Shown in pieces: positions 12,816 through 23,577 of a stretch of DNA of 64,000 nucleotides. The notes below the pieces were generated by a model that worked only from the letters and a program-made list of their open reading frames with translations, was not told the origin of the DNA and did not search any database. The translations under genes and the position numbers were made by a program. The stretch comes from Petrosia ficiformis (Eukaryota > Porifera > Demospongiae > Haplosclerida > Petrosiidae), in contig OX345649.1 of NCBI GenBank assembly GCA_947044365.1, positions 417,001 to 481,000 of the forward strand. Direction: 5' to 3'. Every line of letters starts with the position of its first letter. Position 1 is the first letter of the stretch.

Positions 12816-14959
12816 TTAAATATCTTCAACCATGCCTTCTTCCATCTTAGACTGTACAAACCCAAAAAGAACAAGCCAAGCTGTCTGTACTTCTGCAGTG
12901 AATTCTTGTCCAATACTTACGCTTAACCCATGCAATAATGCTTGACCAACGGGCTATATGAGAGTGGGTGTATGTTTGTTTTATAGTAAGGTATGTAAAC
13001 TAATTATTGTATTATAATATTTTAAAAAAGGTGGGGTAATAATACACTGTAAAATAAAGATTAATGGTAGACTGTTAATAATAGCGCAAGGAAAGTCACC
13101 TTTTAAACGAACTATCTAGCAAACAGGCTGGGCAGTGTTCTAGACACAAAGGTTTCTCTTTGGTATTTCCTGTTGGTCGAGACAGAGGTGGGTTTGTTTG
13201 TTTGACAAGATAGTACACTATACTTGAACCACACAACACCTGTTAATTAAACCTGGTTTATGAATATACCTGTTGATGGTTGCACTATTTACTATTAGTG
13301 TAACAACACTGGTGATAATTAACCCGTTACTCCTCCAAGCTTTTATTCTGTTATACCATGCCAGTTATCATAATTTCTGCACTAACAGCTCACATTGTTG
13401 GGATACCATAAACACCGGATTAATCTGTTTTCTCACGTGAAGTCTTAGCAAATATGTAGTATTATAATAATTTATCTACTAAGTGATTATAAAGGTCATT
13501 CACGCTCACTGTGACCACAGAAAAATGCTGATAACTTTAGTTTGGAAGGACCAACAATCTTCTTACCTTCACCATTTTCATATAATTATTATTCCTATTC
13601 TTTTTTATGTATGTCAAACTTCAATCTATTACTTCATTACTGAGTTACAGTATATCATGTATTAACCTTATGATACACTACACTACATATAAACTTATCA
13701 CATTCTAATTTTGAGGTCATATTCATTGAAAAGATTTTAAAGGGGATTTTAAAAAAATGTGTCATGACCATTTTTGCTGACATGTTGTAACACAATGAAC
13801 ATAATTGGATTAGGATTTGTACCAATCATTGAAGTTGAGTGTTTAGAGTTTTCAGGATGTTAAGTCATTTGTGCAGTTAGTGCATGGTTTCATATGGAAT
13901 TTTTAGTTGGCGTGGAGGTACAGTGCAATCAGTATTCACAAAGTACCATCTTTTGTCTGTCCACTCCATTACTATTATCTTTGAAGCTGACATCTTTCTT
14001 ATTATCTATGTTTAATATGCCAGAATTAGTAGCTTAACTTCCTCTATATGAAACCTTGCAGTGTGGATCTAAAGGCTAAAATATACATCATTCTTTTACT
14101 CACTGCAAAATGCTCCGGTTTTACGTTCTTAAAGTTGTGCACCATTCCCAAGTCAATCAAAGCTCCCTCAAGAGTGCTGATATCATTAGCAAGTATTAGC
14201 GTTACAGCAGTATCTACAGTCTCCATAACCTGTAAAGCATGTTTCTGGAAAGTCTCTGAATTCTCACTCAACTCTTCATCAGCAAACGGAAACAGAGCTT
14301 GCAAATAAGGAGCCAATTCAAATAGCCTGAAGATCAATTGCAATAACATAGTAATGCAGATCATGATATGACAATAACTAGAGAATCATAATAATGTATA
14401 TAGAATATGGTGCTATCAATTAATGAGATTAACACTGTTTGGGGATGAAGTTGAACCTATATTACACTATAGAGAACTCTTATTATACAGGTCGATGTGG
14501 TTATAATCTAGCAAGACAATTTCCTGTGTCTGTGATAACAAACAAATAATAATATGTATACACTCTACTTTTTAAAAAATACAATGATACTATAAACTGC
14601 TTCAATTATTTTAATCTTTCGTAGACTATGCAATTCCCATAATCACATGATTTCTAACTAAACAGAATAGCTAAAGCTGAAATTCATGCAGTGTATGCAT
14701 CCATAGAGTGAATGCAGTTTGCATGCTAAAGATATTTGTTCAACAAAATTATATATGTAGTAATATCCAGATATTGATACTTACTTAAAGAACATAGCAA
14801 GCCCAGTCTTCTTGAGATCAGTCTTGCATATATCCCAGGAGTTCTTGATCAATTCAACTTGTTTTGGTGTTAGACTCTAACAGGACAAGAGAAAGAGAGT
14901 TTTAAAACTACCACAAGTAAGCTGCAGGTATTTTGTAAACTACTTGTCACCTCAGCCAT
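12816..14959 (-). CDS. Globin (neuroglobin-like single domain)
   Basis: Heme-binding globin, four exons: 14951..14959 (nine bases, MAE), 14785..14876, 14104..14326 and 12816..12953, giving 153 residues, the usual size of one globin domain. It begins SLTPKQVELIKNSWDICK, typical of the A helix. The E helix is in FQKHALQVMETVDTAV, whose His matches the distal E7 position by alignment to neuroglobin. The proximal F8 His is in LGMVHNFKNVKPEHF. The H helix is in AEVQTAWLVLFGFVQSKM. No signal peptide or membrane segment, so probably cytosolic. The closest look is to neuroglobin/globin X-type proteins, but orthology within globins cannot be settled by eye. The terminal Met-Ala-Glu exon is inferred from a good donor and matching phase. 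Confidence 0.9.
13491..13730 (-). mobile_element. MITE family A, copy in the globin intron
   Basis: About 240 bp, related in reverse to 61958..62216 and in part to 16582..16790 and 51145..51262. Ends carry AAAGGTCATTCAC and TGAGGTCAT with GTGAATRTGAAC-type words. Shared interior words: GAAATTTGACATACA, GATTATACTGTAACT, ATAATTATATGAAAA. Four copies in 64 kb. Confidence 0.8.
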
Positions 14960-15161
14960 TTCTTGCAGTAACCAGTAGAGCAGATCAAGATCGAGTTGTG
15001 TTGTGTATCTAAAGTTAACCTTGGTATATATTATAGTTTTACACTGTTGCCAACGAAATTTTCATTACACTTCCGGTGTGAGGAGGATATGCGACTTAAT
15101 TATTATTATACAACATTTTTTTTTTAATTAATAATAATTAACATGATCACTTTTAAAAATT

Positions 15162-15204
15162 TTAATTAGTATTATTACTAGGTAATTGTTGTTGTTGTTG
15201 CTGC

Positions 15205-15248
<44 letters not shown>

Positions 15249-18119
15249 TTGTATTAGTTGTTGTAATTGTTGTTGCTCTTCAGAAAGAAACCCCTCTGGG
15301 GTACGGTTTCGTCGTGTTCTTGATGTTGGCTCAATGTGTGCGGTACGAACAACAATAGAATCATCTCCCTTCTTCTCGTAAAGCATAATATTTAAAGTCT
15401 CTTCTAAAATCTTTGCTTCTGGAAACTCAATTTTTGTATGTTTTCGATCAGTAGCATAAACTATAGACTCGCAACATACTTCAGCAACTTTTCTTGCATG
15501 GCCATAGAACGCCCAGCAACATATTTCTCCACGACCAACAATGTCTTTCATAAATTTTATCCGACTACTGAACTTGACACATAGCTTATCAAATAGTTCA
15601 ATATTCTTGAGTAGATTATCATCCGAATTTCTATAAAAGAAAAATATTATAATTAATTTTGAGCATAGAAATTTATTAACCAAAATGATATTCTATAGCA
15701 TTTATTTCCAGAGCTACTGGGATGATAACATCAAAGATAACATTATTGTTTCATAACATCCCTGTTTGCTTTCCCATTGATTCAAATTATACATCATTTT
15801 TTATGTATTGCATATGTCATTACGAGAGGCTTGGCCAATTAATGGGCGTGACAGGTAAACACTAGATTAACAGTCTATATAGACCAGCAGAAAGAAACTA
15901 GTGCAACTAATAGCTTTTGTAGCTCCAATACATTTTAAAACTTGTATGAAAACATAAAAAAGAATGGCTATAGTAAATTTTTGGGTTTCAGACATGATTA
16001 CCGTCACCACAAAGCAATCATAGGGATACAATTTCTCCCAATCATAATATTATTGTTGTAATCATATTGTATCAATGATTTATGACCATTGTTAAAGTTT
16101 TCTTGGAGGTGTATCAACTACAAGCTGGATACATCCCATTGATAGTTTTATCATGTAATATATATATCACAACTTCTTTTCTACAACCAATAGCATACCA
16201 TCCTAGTATGGTATACTATTACTACAACCAATAGCATACTATACTAGAGAATACTATATCCATAGTAAATGGTGTTGTGAGTATTGAGTAGTGCAACAAT
16301 TATCAATACTGTTTTATATGCCAGAAAAGATGATTTTGACACATGATTGAAAATAGCTGTATAAACAGTGTGGTATTATATTGAATGACAGACTGAAAGC
16401 AAAATGTGATTATTATTGATAATTAATGAAATGTCAATAAAAAAGTGAAAAAAAATCACAAACCGCAAGATAAAAACAAAATCGTCAATAACTTACGGAG
16501 TATAAGAATATTTGTTGCTTCCACGATTATACAATAACTTGACTACAGGCTGCAAAAATAATAAGACACATTAAAATATTGAGTCTGTTCACATTCACTA
16601 TGACGTCAAATGTAGGATGTGATGACTTTATATGTAATACAGTTTATAGTTTAATGTCATAAGGGTAATACATGATTATACTGTAACTCAGTAATGAAGT
16701 AATGAATTGAAATTTGACATACACAAATGAATGGGAAGAATAATTATATGAAAACAGCAAAAAAAAAAGACTGTTGGTTTTCTTTCTCTAACAACCTGTA
16801 ATGGTCTGTCATGTCACAAGTTGTTCCTTCAGTCAGTCTGCCCATCCAATCACCTTAATAATCCAATCCTAATATCATTACCTTTCCTGATGTTGATACA
16901 ATGAGATGTTCCTCTTCAAGTGTAGTAATAACAGGAACACGACAGATTGGTTCGTGTTCATCTTTCAACTTTGCCAGTCGAACTTCAACAGCGTCAGCTA
17001 AATCATCAATAAGAAAATACCTATCAAAAGAGATAACAGTTAACAATAGAATATATAACACTAATTTATGGTAAGATGAGTTAATGACTTGTGTGTACAT
17101 TGCTCACGACAAAACTTCCAATTTTAATCAAGGTTCGTGAGGCTGCTCTCTATACTCATTATCAGATAGACTAACTCAATAGATATCATACAATACAACT
17201 GATCATAATTATTGCTGGTAGAATCAGTGTTAAATTGTGGCCATTCTGAATTTCTGTGATTATAAGACCAAAAAGGCGCAAAATAGCTAAAATATTATAC
17301 TATGCAACTACCGAGGCACAGAAAATTTGTTTTCCATTCCTAACTTGGTTGTCATAAATGCATGGTGATAGAATAATCCAATAATTGTAAATTATATTTC
17401 CTTATCCTGTCTAATAGATATACAAAGAAGCAGAATAAATATTTTAATTATGTTTCCAAACATTCTATGTGCATCTAATGAGATATTAGATGCACACGTC
17501 CTCGCTCCAGCTTAGCAAACCACCACCCTACAGATATTAGGAATGGAAAACACATTTGAGATTTTGAAGTGGCTATTTGAGAAAGTGGTAAAATGTATTT
17601 TTGAATAGAAAACAAATTTGGCATATTTCAGAGATTCTGAAATAGCTGATGGTAAGATTAAGTTAGGAATGAAAAACAAATTTTATGAGATTCTGTGACT
17701 CAGTAGTTGCATAGTATATTTTGGCCCTTTTTGGTCTTATAATCACTGAAATTCAGAATGACTACAATTCAACACTTATTGTATAGAAAGAATCATTATA
17801 AATGGGGATGCTCTACCTTCCAATAAAGTTCTATTATATAATTTTCACTGCCGCTGAAGGGGCAGTGAGATAATATTATAGCACATCCTTTATGAGGACA
17901 CACCCTCTAATTATAATGACATACCCTTTCATTGATGACACACCCACCTGTCACTCTTACCTAGATTCTGCCAATAGTTCTGTGCACTCCTTTCGTGTAT
18001 CTGGTAGAGAAACAGAACCATCACGCAGAAAATTGAGAATGGTTCCGAAATGTTTCCCACTTCGATCAATCAAAACCCAACCTACAAAATTAATATAATC
18101 GACCAGATATATAATTATA

Positions 18120-18168
<49 letters not shown>

Positions 18169-18407
18169 TAACCTTCTTCATCTGTCTGTAGTTCCATCCT
18201 ACCACTAAACATAGCACGAAGCATATTGTCATGTTTAGTTAGAGTGCCTACGGTTGTAGTGAACAATGCTCCCCCTACGTTTAGTTTAACATACCTGCTC
18301 TGTGCTCTCAGTTTCTCTAACATATGCTCACATTCTATTTGATTATAACTCTCTAAAGGTGGTGGATCTTTTATAACAATATCTGGAGTAGGTACACACT
18401 CCGCCAT
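15162..18407 (-). CDS. BTB adaptor of the TNFAIP1/KCTD10/KCTD13 (BACURD) family with polyQ tail
   Basis: Substrate adaptor for CUL3 ubiquitin ligase; the vertebrate members target RhoA. Five exons, 18173..18407, 17961..18081, 16882..17020, 16497..16549 and 15162..15630, give 338 residues. The KCTD-type BTB/T1 domain is residues about 40..140 ([49 protein letters not shown]). The middle and C-terminal parts ([68 protein letters not shown]) match the whole BACURD family. It is co-orthologous to the three vertebrate paralogues, so no single symbol is given. The C-terminus ends in 22 consecutive glutamines encoded by mixed CAG/CAA (about 15188..15253), absent from the vertebrate proteins. Intron 2 holds a 570-bp fold-back element. 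Confidence 0.93.
16582..16790 (+). mobile_element. MITE family A, truncated copy
   Basis: In a BTB-gene intron. Starts GTCTGTTCACATTCACTATG, shares the interior of the 61958..62216 copy, and breaks off after the GAATGGGAAGAATAATTATA segment. Confidence 0.75.
17216..17786. mobile_element. Fold-back element with about 120-150 bp inverted arms
   Basis: In intron 2 of the BTB gene. The left arm AGTGTTAAATTGTGGCCATT and TTATAAGACCAAAAAGG is mirrored by CCTTTTTGGTCTTATAA and GAATGACTACAATTCAACAC on the right. Inner arms pair through GTTTTCCATTCCTAACTT and AAGTTAGGAATGAAAAAC. No coding capacity. Confidence 0.8.
18126..18166. repeat. (AT)n microsatellite
   Basis: BTB-gene intron 1; similar AT runs at about 10679..10706, 26629..26661 and 38301..38330. 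Confidence 0.95.
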
Positions 18408-18534
18408 TATTCTTCAAATATCAATGTTTGTTGCCATTTCTCTTTTTATTACGCAACCATCAACTTTGTTACTAAAAATAGAATTCTATTTATAGAATAT
18501 TATCAATTTATCATCGGTATAACACTATTTATAA

Positions 18535-21500
18535 TTATATGGAATGTTTCAGTTCTGCTCGAATTTCTTTATACTTTCCCTAAAAGTCAAATACTCTTCA
18601 CAAGTCAGAATATAAGATTACTATTGCTACACAAACCTTAACTGAGAAATCTTCTCTTTCAGTCTCACCTGATACAACAAAAGCAAAATACATAAACACA
18701 CACACACACACAAGTAATTACATCATACATATATTACAGCAGTACACTAATGTTTTGTTAGACTACATACTTTCAAAGGTTCACTTGAAGCTTTCCGAAG
18801 TTTCTCTTCATTGTCTTTTATTTGCTCTCTCATTCCTGGTACATTATGCCACAGACGTATATATCGATCCTCACCTCCAGCGGACACAAGGTAATGTCCA
18901 TTGGGTTCCCAAATCAGCTGTGAAATCACGTCTAATAAAAAAGACAAAGCTATACTTGAGTGTACAGTTAGGTGATATTGAACCTAAAAGTGACCCACAA
19001 ATATTGCAACTACTCATTGATAATAGCAAAAATAGGCTATTTTAAAAAGCAACAATTCTGATCCTTGTTTTGGAAGTGTATAGCTCAACATTGTGTTGCA
19101 GTGTTTTTCAACTGCACATAGATTATCTATTAGACAATGTTTTGCCATTGTGATAATATTAGAAGACTAAAATCATGTGATATGATTTTACAATGCAATA
19201 CTAGTCATTGTTTGAATTTTTGCCCAACTCTACTTAAACGATATCATCTTACCATTATGAATATTACTCAGCTCCTCCAACAACTTTCCACTGCCCACTG
19301 AATAAAAGAGCACTGAAGTGTTAATTGCCACGGCAACCACTAACACATCAGGTGATAAAGCCACATGACAAGGCGGTTCAGTAGGGTGTAGAGGAATCAC
19401 CATCAAACATTTAGTATCCTCATTTAACATGTACTGCACTATAAATAATGATACATTTTATTTCTGAGTGTCAGTAATAGTGCTAGTAAAATCACCATAC
19501 ATACCATCAATATTCCATATACGGCAAGTTTTATCTTTAGAAACAGTAGCTGCTCTGTTGTTTTAAAAAAAGACTAGAAGTTTAAAACGCATCTTAAAAA
19601 AAATACCTTTTAGAGTCTACTGAGAAACACAGAGAAAGAACAGATGCTGAATGACCATTGAGATCCATAACTCGTGATACCTATTATCAATTATCAGTTC
19701 ATACATCAATTTCCTGCCCGGCCACTATTCTATCTATCTATCTATCTATCACTCCATTTATGTAATCTAATTTTCAAAAAGGAATAGTTTTCTGCAAAAT
19801 ATGTTTGATGAAATGCTTACATTCAATCACTTGCCATTTCACTATTTTATACATATATAAATGCAATGAAATTTGGTATCCAGGAAGAGTTATTAGCTGT
19901 GTAGATACCATATTTCATTGCCTTCCTGTACAAATTACAAGCGATTGAATGCTCAATCAAAAGTAATTTTTGAGAAAGTGTCCCTTTCCAAAGTTAGGTC
20001 ACATCTCTGATGTACCTGTTTGAAGGCACCTCCCTTATCAAATTCCACTTCATATATTTTCACACCAGGAGTGAATCCTAAAAATATTTTAAGTTAATTA
20101 AAATCGTGACAACTTGCTATACTAACCACAACAACCAATGAATTTACTGCAATGTGATACAGCAGCACATGTATTGGGAGACTGATGACTGTTAACAGTT
20201 GATAACTTTTCTCCTAAGAAAGGAAGTTTTAGTCAGGAATATGAAGTAGTATTTACTGTTAATAATCTGATTTCTAGCCTTTTAAACTCCACACGTAAAA
20301 TTCATTATCATTACAAGTCATAATATACGTTCCATTAGGAGCTATTCCTAATGATACAATTGGACGAGGAGACTGGAGATAAGAGAAACAAGGTATGATG
20401 AGGACAATGAAAGCATATGAAAGAGACAGAGACAGATATAAAGAAAGAGGGAAAATACTTTGTTCATACTAAAAAAAATTCCAATGCTTTTGGTAGAGTG
20501 ACACTATTCCTTTGTTTAAGAATCTTGTATACTATAATCTTTGGACTATAATGATTCCATTCACTTACACTAACAACAGCTCTACATAAGAACTAAATAC
20601 TTGACTACTAAAATAAGTATGTAATACATATACTCACGTTCCATCAGGACTAAATGCTACATGAGTGGCGAAGAAATCAATATTCACTCTACCATATCTG
20701 TATAAAGATACAAATTACATACTTTTATTATTAACTAATGAAGAAGAGTAAAAAATCCTTTATACCAGCAGGAATTATCTCCTTATCAAGAGATGCTCTT
20801 AACTAGTTGAACTAGGATGTACTAGTGCCAATAATATCAGCTATTAGTTATACAATCCATCATTATGACATGAAGTCGTGTAGCAATATAATATATATTT
20901 CATCTGAGTGACTATATAATTATTTACTTTTTCTCTTTTTGATCAACTGTCTTCATTAGCCACACTCTTATGGTTTCATCTGTATGACAGATAATAAACT
21001 ATGACTATCACTGCCAAATTAATTAAGATTCTACCCATATAAGGATTACCCTCCCTAAACACCCAACAATATAAATGGTTATGGAGGAGTTGAGTATCTG
21101 TAATTGTTCAACCCCCACTCTAGACTTTCACCCAGACTAACAGCTCCTGAAGGTCAAAGGTCAGTATGTTAATTTAGGTGGAATTCTACTTTTAAAAATG
21201 CAATTTGGATTATATTAGATCAACCAACCTTTTGAAGAGGATGCTAGATACTTTCCTCCTGGCTCAAAGCTAAGTGATAATACTGCATCAGTATGGCCTT
21301 TGAAATCAGCTGCTAAAAGTGGGTGTGGACCAAGTCCAGACTTACGCCGTGGCCGAAACTTTTCTTTCAACTTGCTCCTTTTTGCATGGACAGGTTCATC
21401 AACTTCACTGACACTGCTCTTAGAATTCACATTCTCACTTTGATTACTGAGTGTACAGTCAATTAGAATATATTATATATATATATATATAATTATATAC

Positions 21501-21654
21501 ATAGAAAATTATATAATTTATATTTATATATATATATAAGCACCCACCTCTTCTTTTCTTTTGGGTCTTTTCTTAAAAAGAAGAAAAACAAAATAAATGA
21601 GGCAATTCCTACAATTATTGCCAAGAGAACTATGACTAACAAATAATTATCCAT
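18535..21654 (-). CDS. TBL2: Transducin beta-like protein 2, ER-anchored WD40 protein
   Basis: WD40 protein of the endoplasmic reticulum membrane, linked in vertebrates to PERK signalling. About 14 exons: 21548..21654, 21229..21446, 20928..20979, 20638..20697, 20470..20581, 20279..20372, 20127..20213, 20017..20079, 19607..19680, 19505..19554, 19253..19438, 18771..18931, 18637..18668 and 18535..18579. Exon 1 encodes one hydrophobic N-terminal anchor (about residues 5..27) followed by a Lys/Arg-rich stop-transfer stretch. WD repeats include FKGHTDAVLSLSFEPGGKYL, TIRVWLMK, FSPDGT, YIMTCNDNEFYVWSLKG, CGFTPGVKIYEVEF, LNGHSASVLSLCFS and SAGGEDRYIRLWHNVPG. The last is characteristic of TBL2, as is the C-terminal coiled coil. 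The 20279 junction appears to use a GC donor. It is divergent from AIP with 76 bp between start codons. Confidence 0.92.
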
Positions 21655-21730
21655 CCTTCTATTCTTTGTTTTACAACACGTGGGTGGGAGTTGCTTGATA
21701 GGAGTGGTAATTAAGACATTAAATAGAATC
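21655..21730. promoter_or_regulatory. Shared TBL2/AIP promoter with E-box
   Basis: 76 bp between divergent start codons. CACGTG at 21677..21682 is followed directly by GGTGGGAG. No TATA box or other recognised element. Confidence 0.75.
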
Positions 21731-22872
21731 ATGTCTCTCATTTCTTCTATACCTGGAGTACAGAAACTTTTGCTTTCTGGAGGAAAAGGACCACCACCAG
21801 ATCTTGTGAAGAATTGTAAAGTAATAAGTTGCTTTTATGATCATAAAATAATTATATATATATTTTTTTAAATAATTATCTAGGCAATTTTTCATTTTCG
21901 TACAATTCGTCTATTACCTGATGGATCCTTCCCAGATGTTGATGAGATTAAGGATCACATGATCGATGATACTCAAACACTTGGAACAGGGCCATTCGAA
22001 CTGTTGATTGGTCGTGAGTTCAAACTTGGTGTTTGGGAACAGATGGTGAAGAGTATGTTAGTTAATGAAGTGGCAAGATTTTCATGTCCATATAAGGTAT
22101 TAAAAAAGTATAATTAGTTGGAAATCAATTTTACCCTTTCTGACAGTTAGTTTCAGAATATCCAGTAGTATCTCGAGCACTAAGAGATTTAGCTAAACAT
22201 AAAACTCACAGTCACCATGACGATGATCATGACCACACCCACCATCAGTGTGGTTACTCGGCTATGGTGCATGGTACAGGACATAAGGATCTTGATAGTC
22301 TAATGCAGAATAAACCTGGTCTTGCATTTGAGATAAATCTAATCCGTATTGAAAATCCTGGGGATTACAAACAAGACTCTTGGGCCATGACAGATAATGA
22401 AAAAATGGAGATTATACCACGTCTACGAGAGGAGGGAAATTCCTTCTACAAGTCAGGTGATCATAAAGCAGCTTGTGAAAAGTATTTTGAAGCATTGAGC
22501 TATCTAGAATCACTAAGTATAAAAGAAAAACCACAAAGTGAAGATTGGAACAAAATCGAAAGTATAAAAGTACCATTTTTGTTAAATTATGCTCAGTGTC
22601 AACTCATTAGTGGAGATTATGCTGAAGTTATAAGACACACTTCTAAAGTACTTGAATTTGAACCAGACAACATTAAAGCTTTATATAGACGAGGTAAAGC
22701 TCATTCAGCATGTTGGAATGTTGAGGAAGCTGAAATTGACTTGAAAAGAGCTGCAGTATTGGATTCTTCATTACAGAAAATGGTTGACAAAGAATTGGTA
22801 ACCTTGAGACAACGTGTGAGAGAAGAAGAAAAGGAGGAAAGAGACAGATTGCAAGGAAAACTGTTCAAATAA
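21731..22872 (+). CDS. AIP: AIP-type Hsp90 co-chaperone (immunophilin-like plus TPR)
   Basis: Cytosolic co-chaperone; the vertebrate protein binds Hsp90 and the aryl hydrocarbon receptor. Three exons, 21731..21820, 21884..22096 and 22147..22872, give 342 residues (human 330). Residues about 30..165 form the FKBP-like domain (FHFRTIRLLPDGSF, LIGREFKLGVWEQMVKSM). It is followed by the AIP-specific stretch HKDLDSLMQNKP and ESPG-like IENPGDYKQDSWAMTD. Three TPR motifs follow: REEGNSFYKSGDHKAACEKY, LLNYAQCQLISGDYAEVIRH and IKALYRRGKAHSACWNVEEA. A His/Asp-rich insertion (SHHDDDHDHTHH) in the FKBP-like part is unusual. AIP rather than AIPL1 or FKBP4 is supported by the single FKBP-like domain and overall length. 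Its 3' end runs straight into a tandem repeat array. Confidence 0.93.
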
Positions 22873-22887
22873 AACCATTTATACATC

Positions 22888-23575
22888 AACTTTGTTTGTA
22901 TATTGTAATAAACAAACAATATTTGTTGTGAAAAACAAACATTGTTGAATGCCTCAACCAGTATTACCAATGCTTCTTGTTTATGTATATTGTAATAAAC
23001 AAACAATATTTGTTGTGAAAAACAAACATTGTTGAATGCAACAACCAGTATTACCAATGCTTCTTGTTTATGTATATTGTAATAAACAAACAATATTTGT
23101 TGTGAAAAACAAACATTGTTGAATGCAACAACCAGTATTACCAATGCTTCTTGTTTATGTATATTGTAATAAACAAACAATATTTGTTGTGAAAAACAAA
23201 CATTGTTGAATGCAACAACCAGTATTACCAATGCTTGTTTATATATATTGTAATAAACAAACAATATTTGTTGTGAAAAACAAACATTGTTGAATGCAAC
23301 AACCAGTATTTCCAATGCTTGTTTATATATATTGTAATAAACAAACAATATTTGTTGTGAAAAACAAACATTGTTGAATGCAACAACCAGTATTACCAAT
23401 GCTTTTTTATGTATATTGTAATAAACAAACAATATTTGTTGTGAAAAACAAACATTGTTGAATGCAAACAACCAGTATTACCAATGCTTCTTGTTTATGT
23501 ATATTAAACAAACAATATTTGTTAAGAAAAACAAACAAAAAATATTGTTAAATACAACAACCAGTATTTTCAATG
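22888..23575 (+). repeat. 84-90 bp tandem array, about 8 copies, each with AATAAA
   Basis: Fills the 700-bp gap between the AIP stop codon and the SPT20 stop codon. The unit contains ATTGTAATAAACAAACAAT, then TTTGTTGTG, then ACAAACATTGTTGAATGC and ACCAGTATT. Seven copies keep AATAAA and the last has ATTAAA. The first copy lies about 30 bp past the AIP stop. Unit length stays mostly a multiple of three, so a 256-residue open frame on the - strand runs through it, but this is a repeat artefact. Confidence 0.9.
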
Positions 23576-23577
23576 CT

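Noticed and set aside
22701..23471. 256-residue open frame on the - strand
   Set aside because: Translation of the 84/87-bp tandem array; units are multiples of three, so the frame stays open by chance. It also overlaps the end of AIP in antisense.
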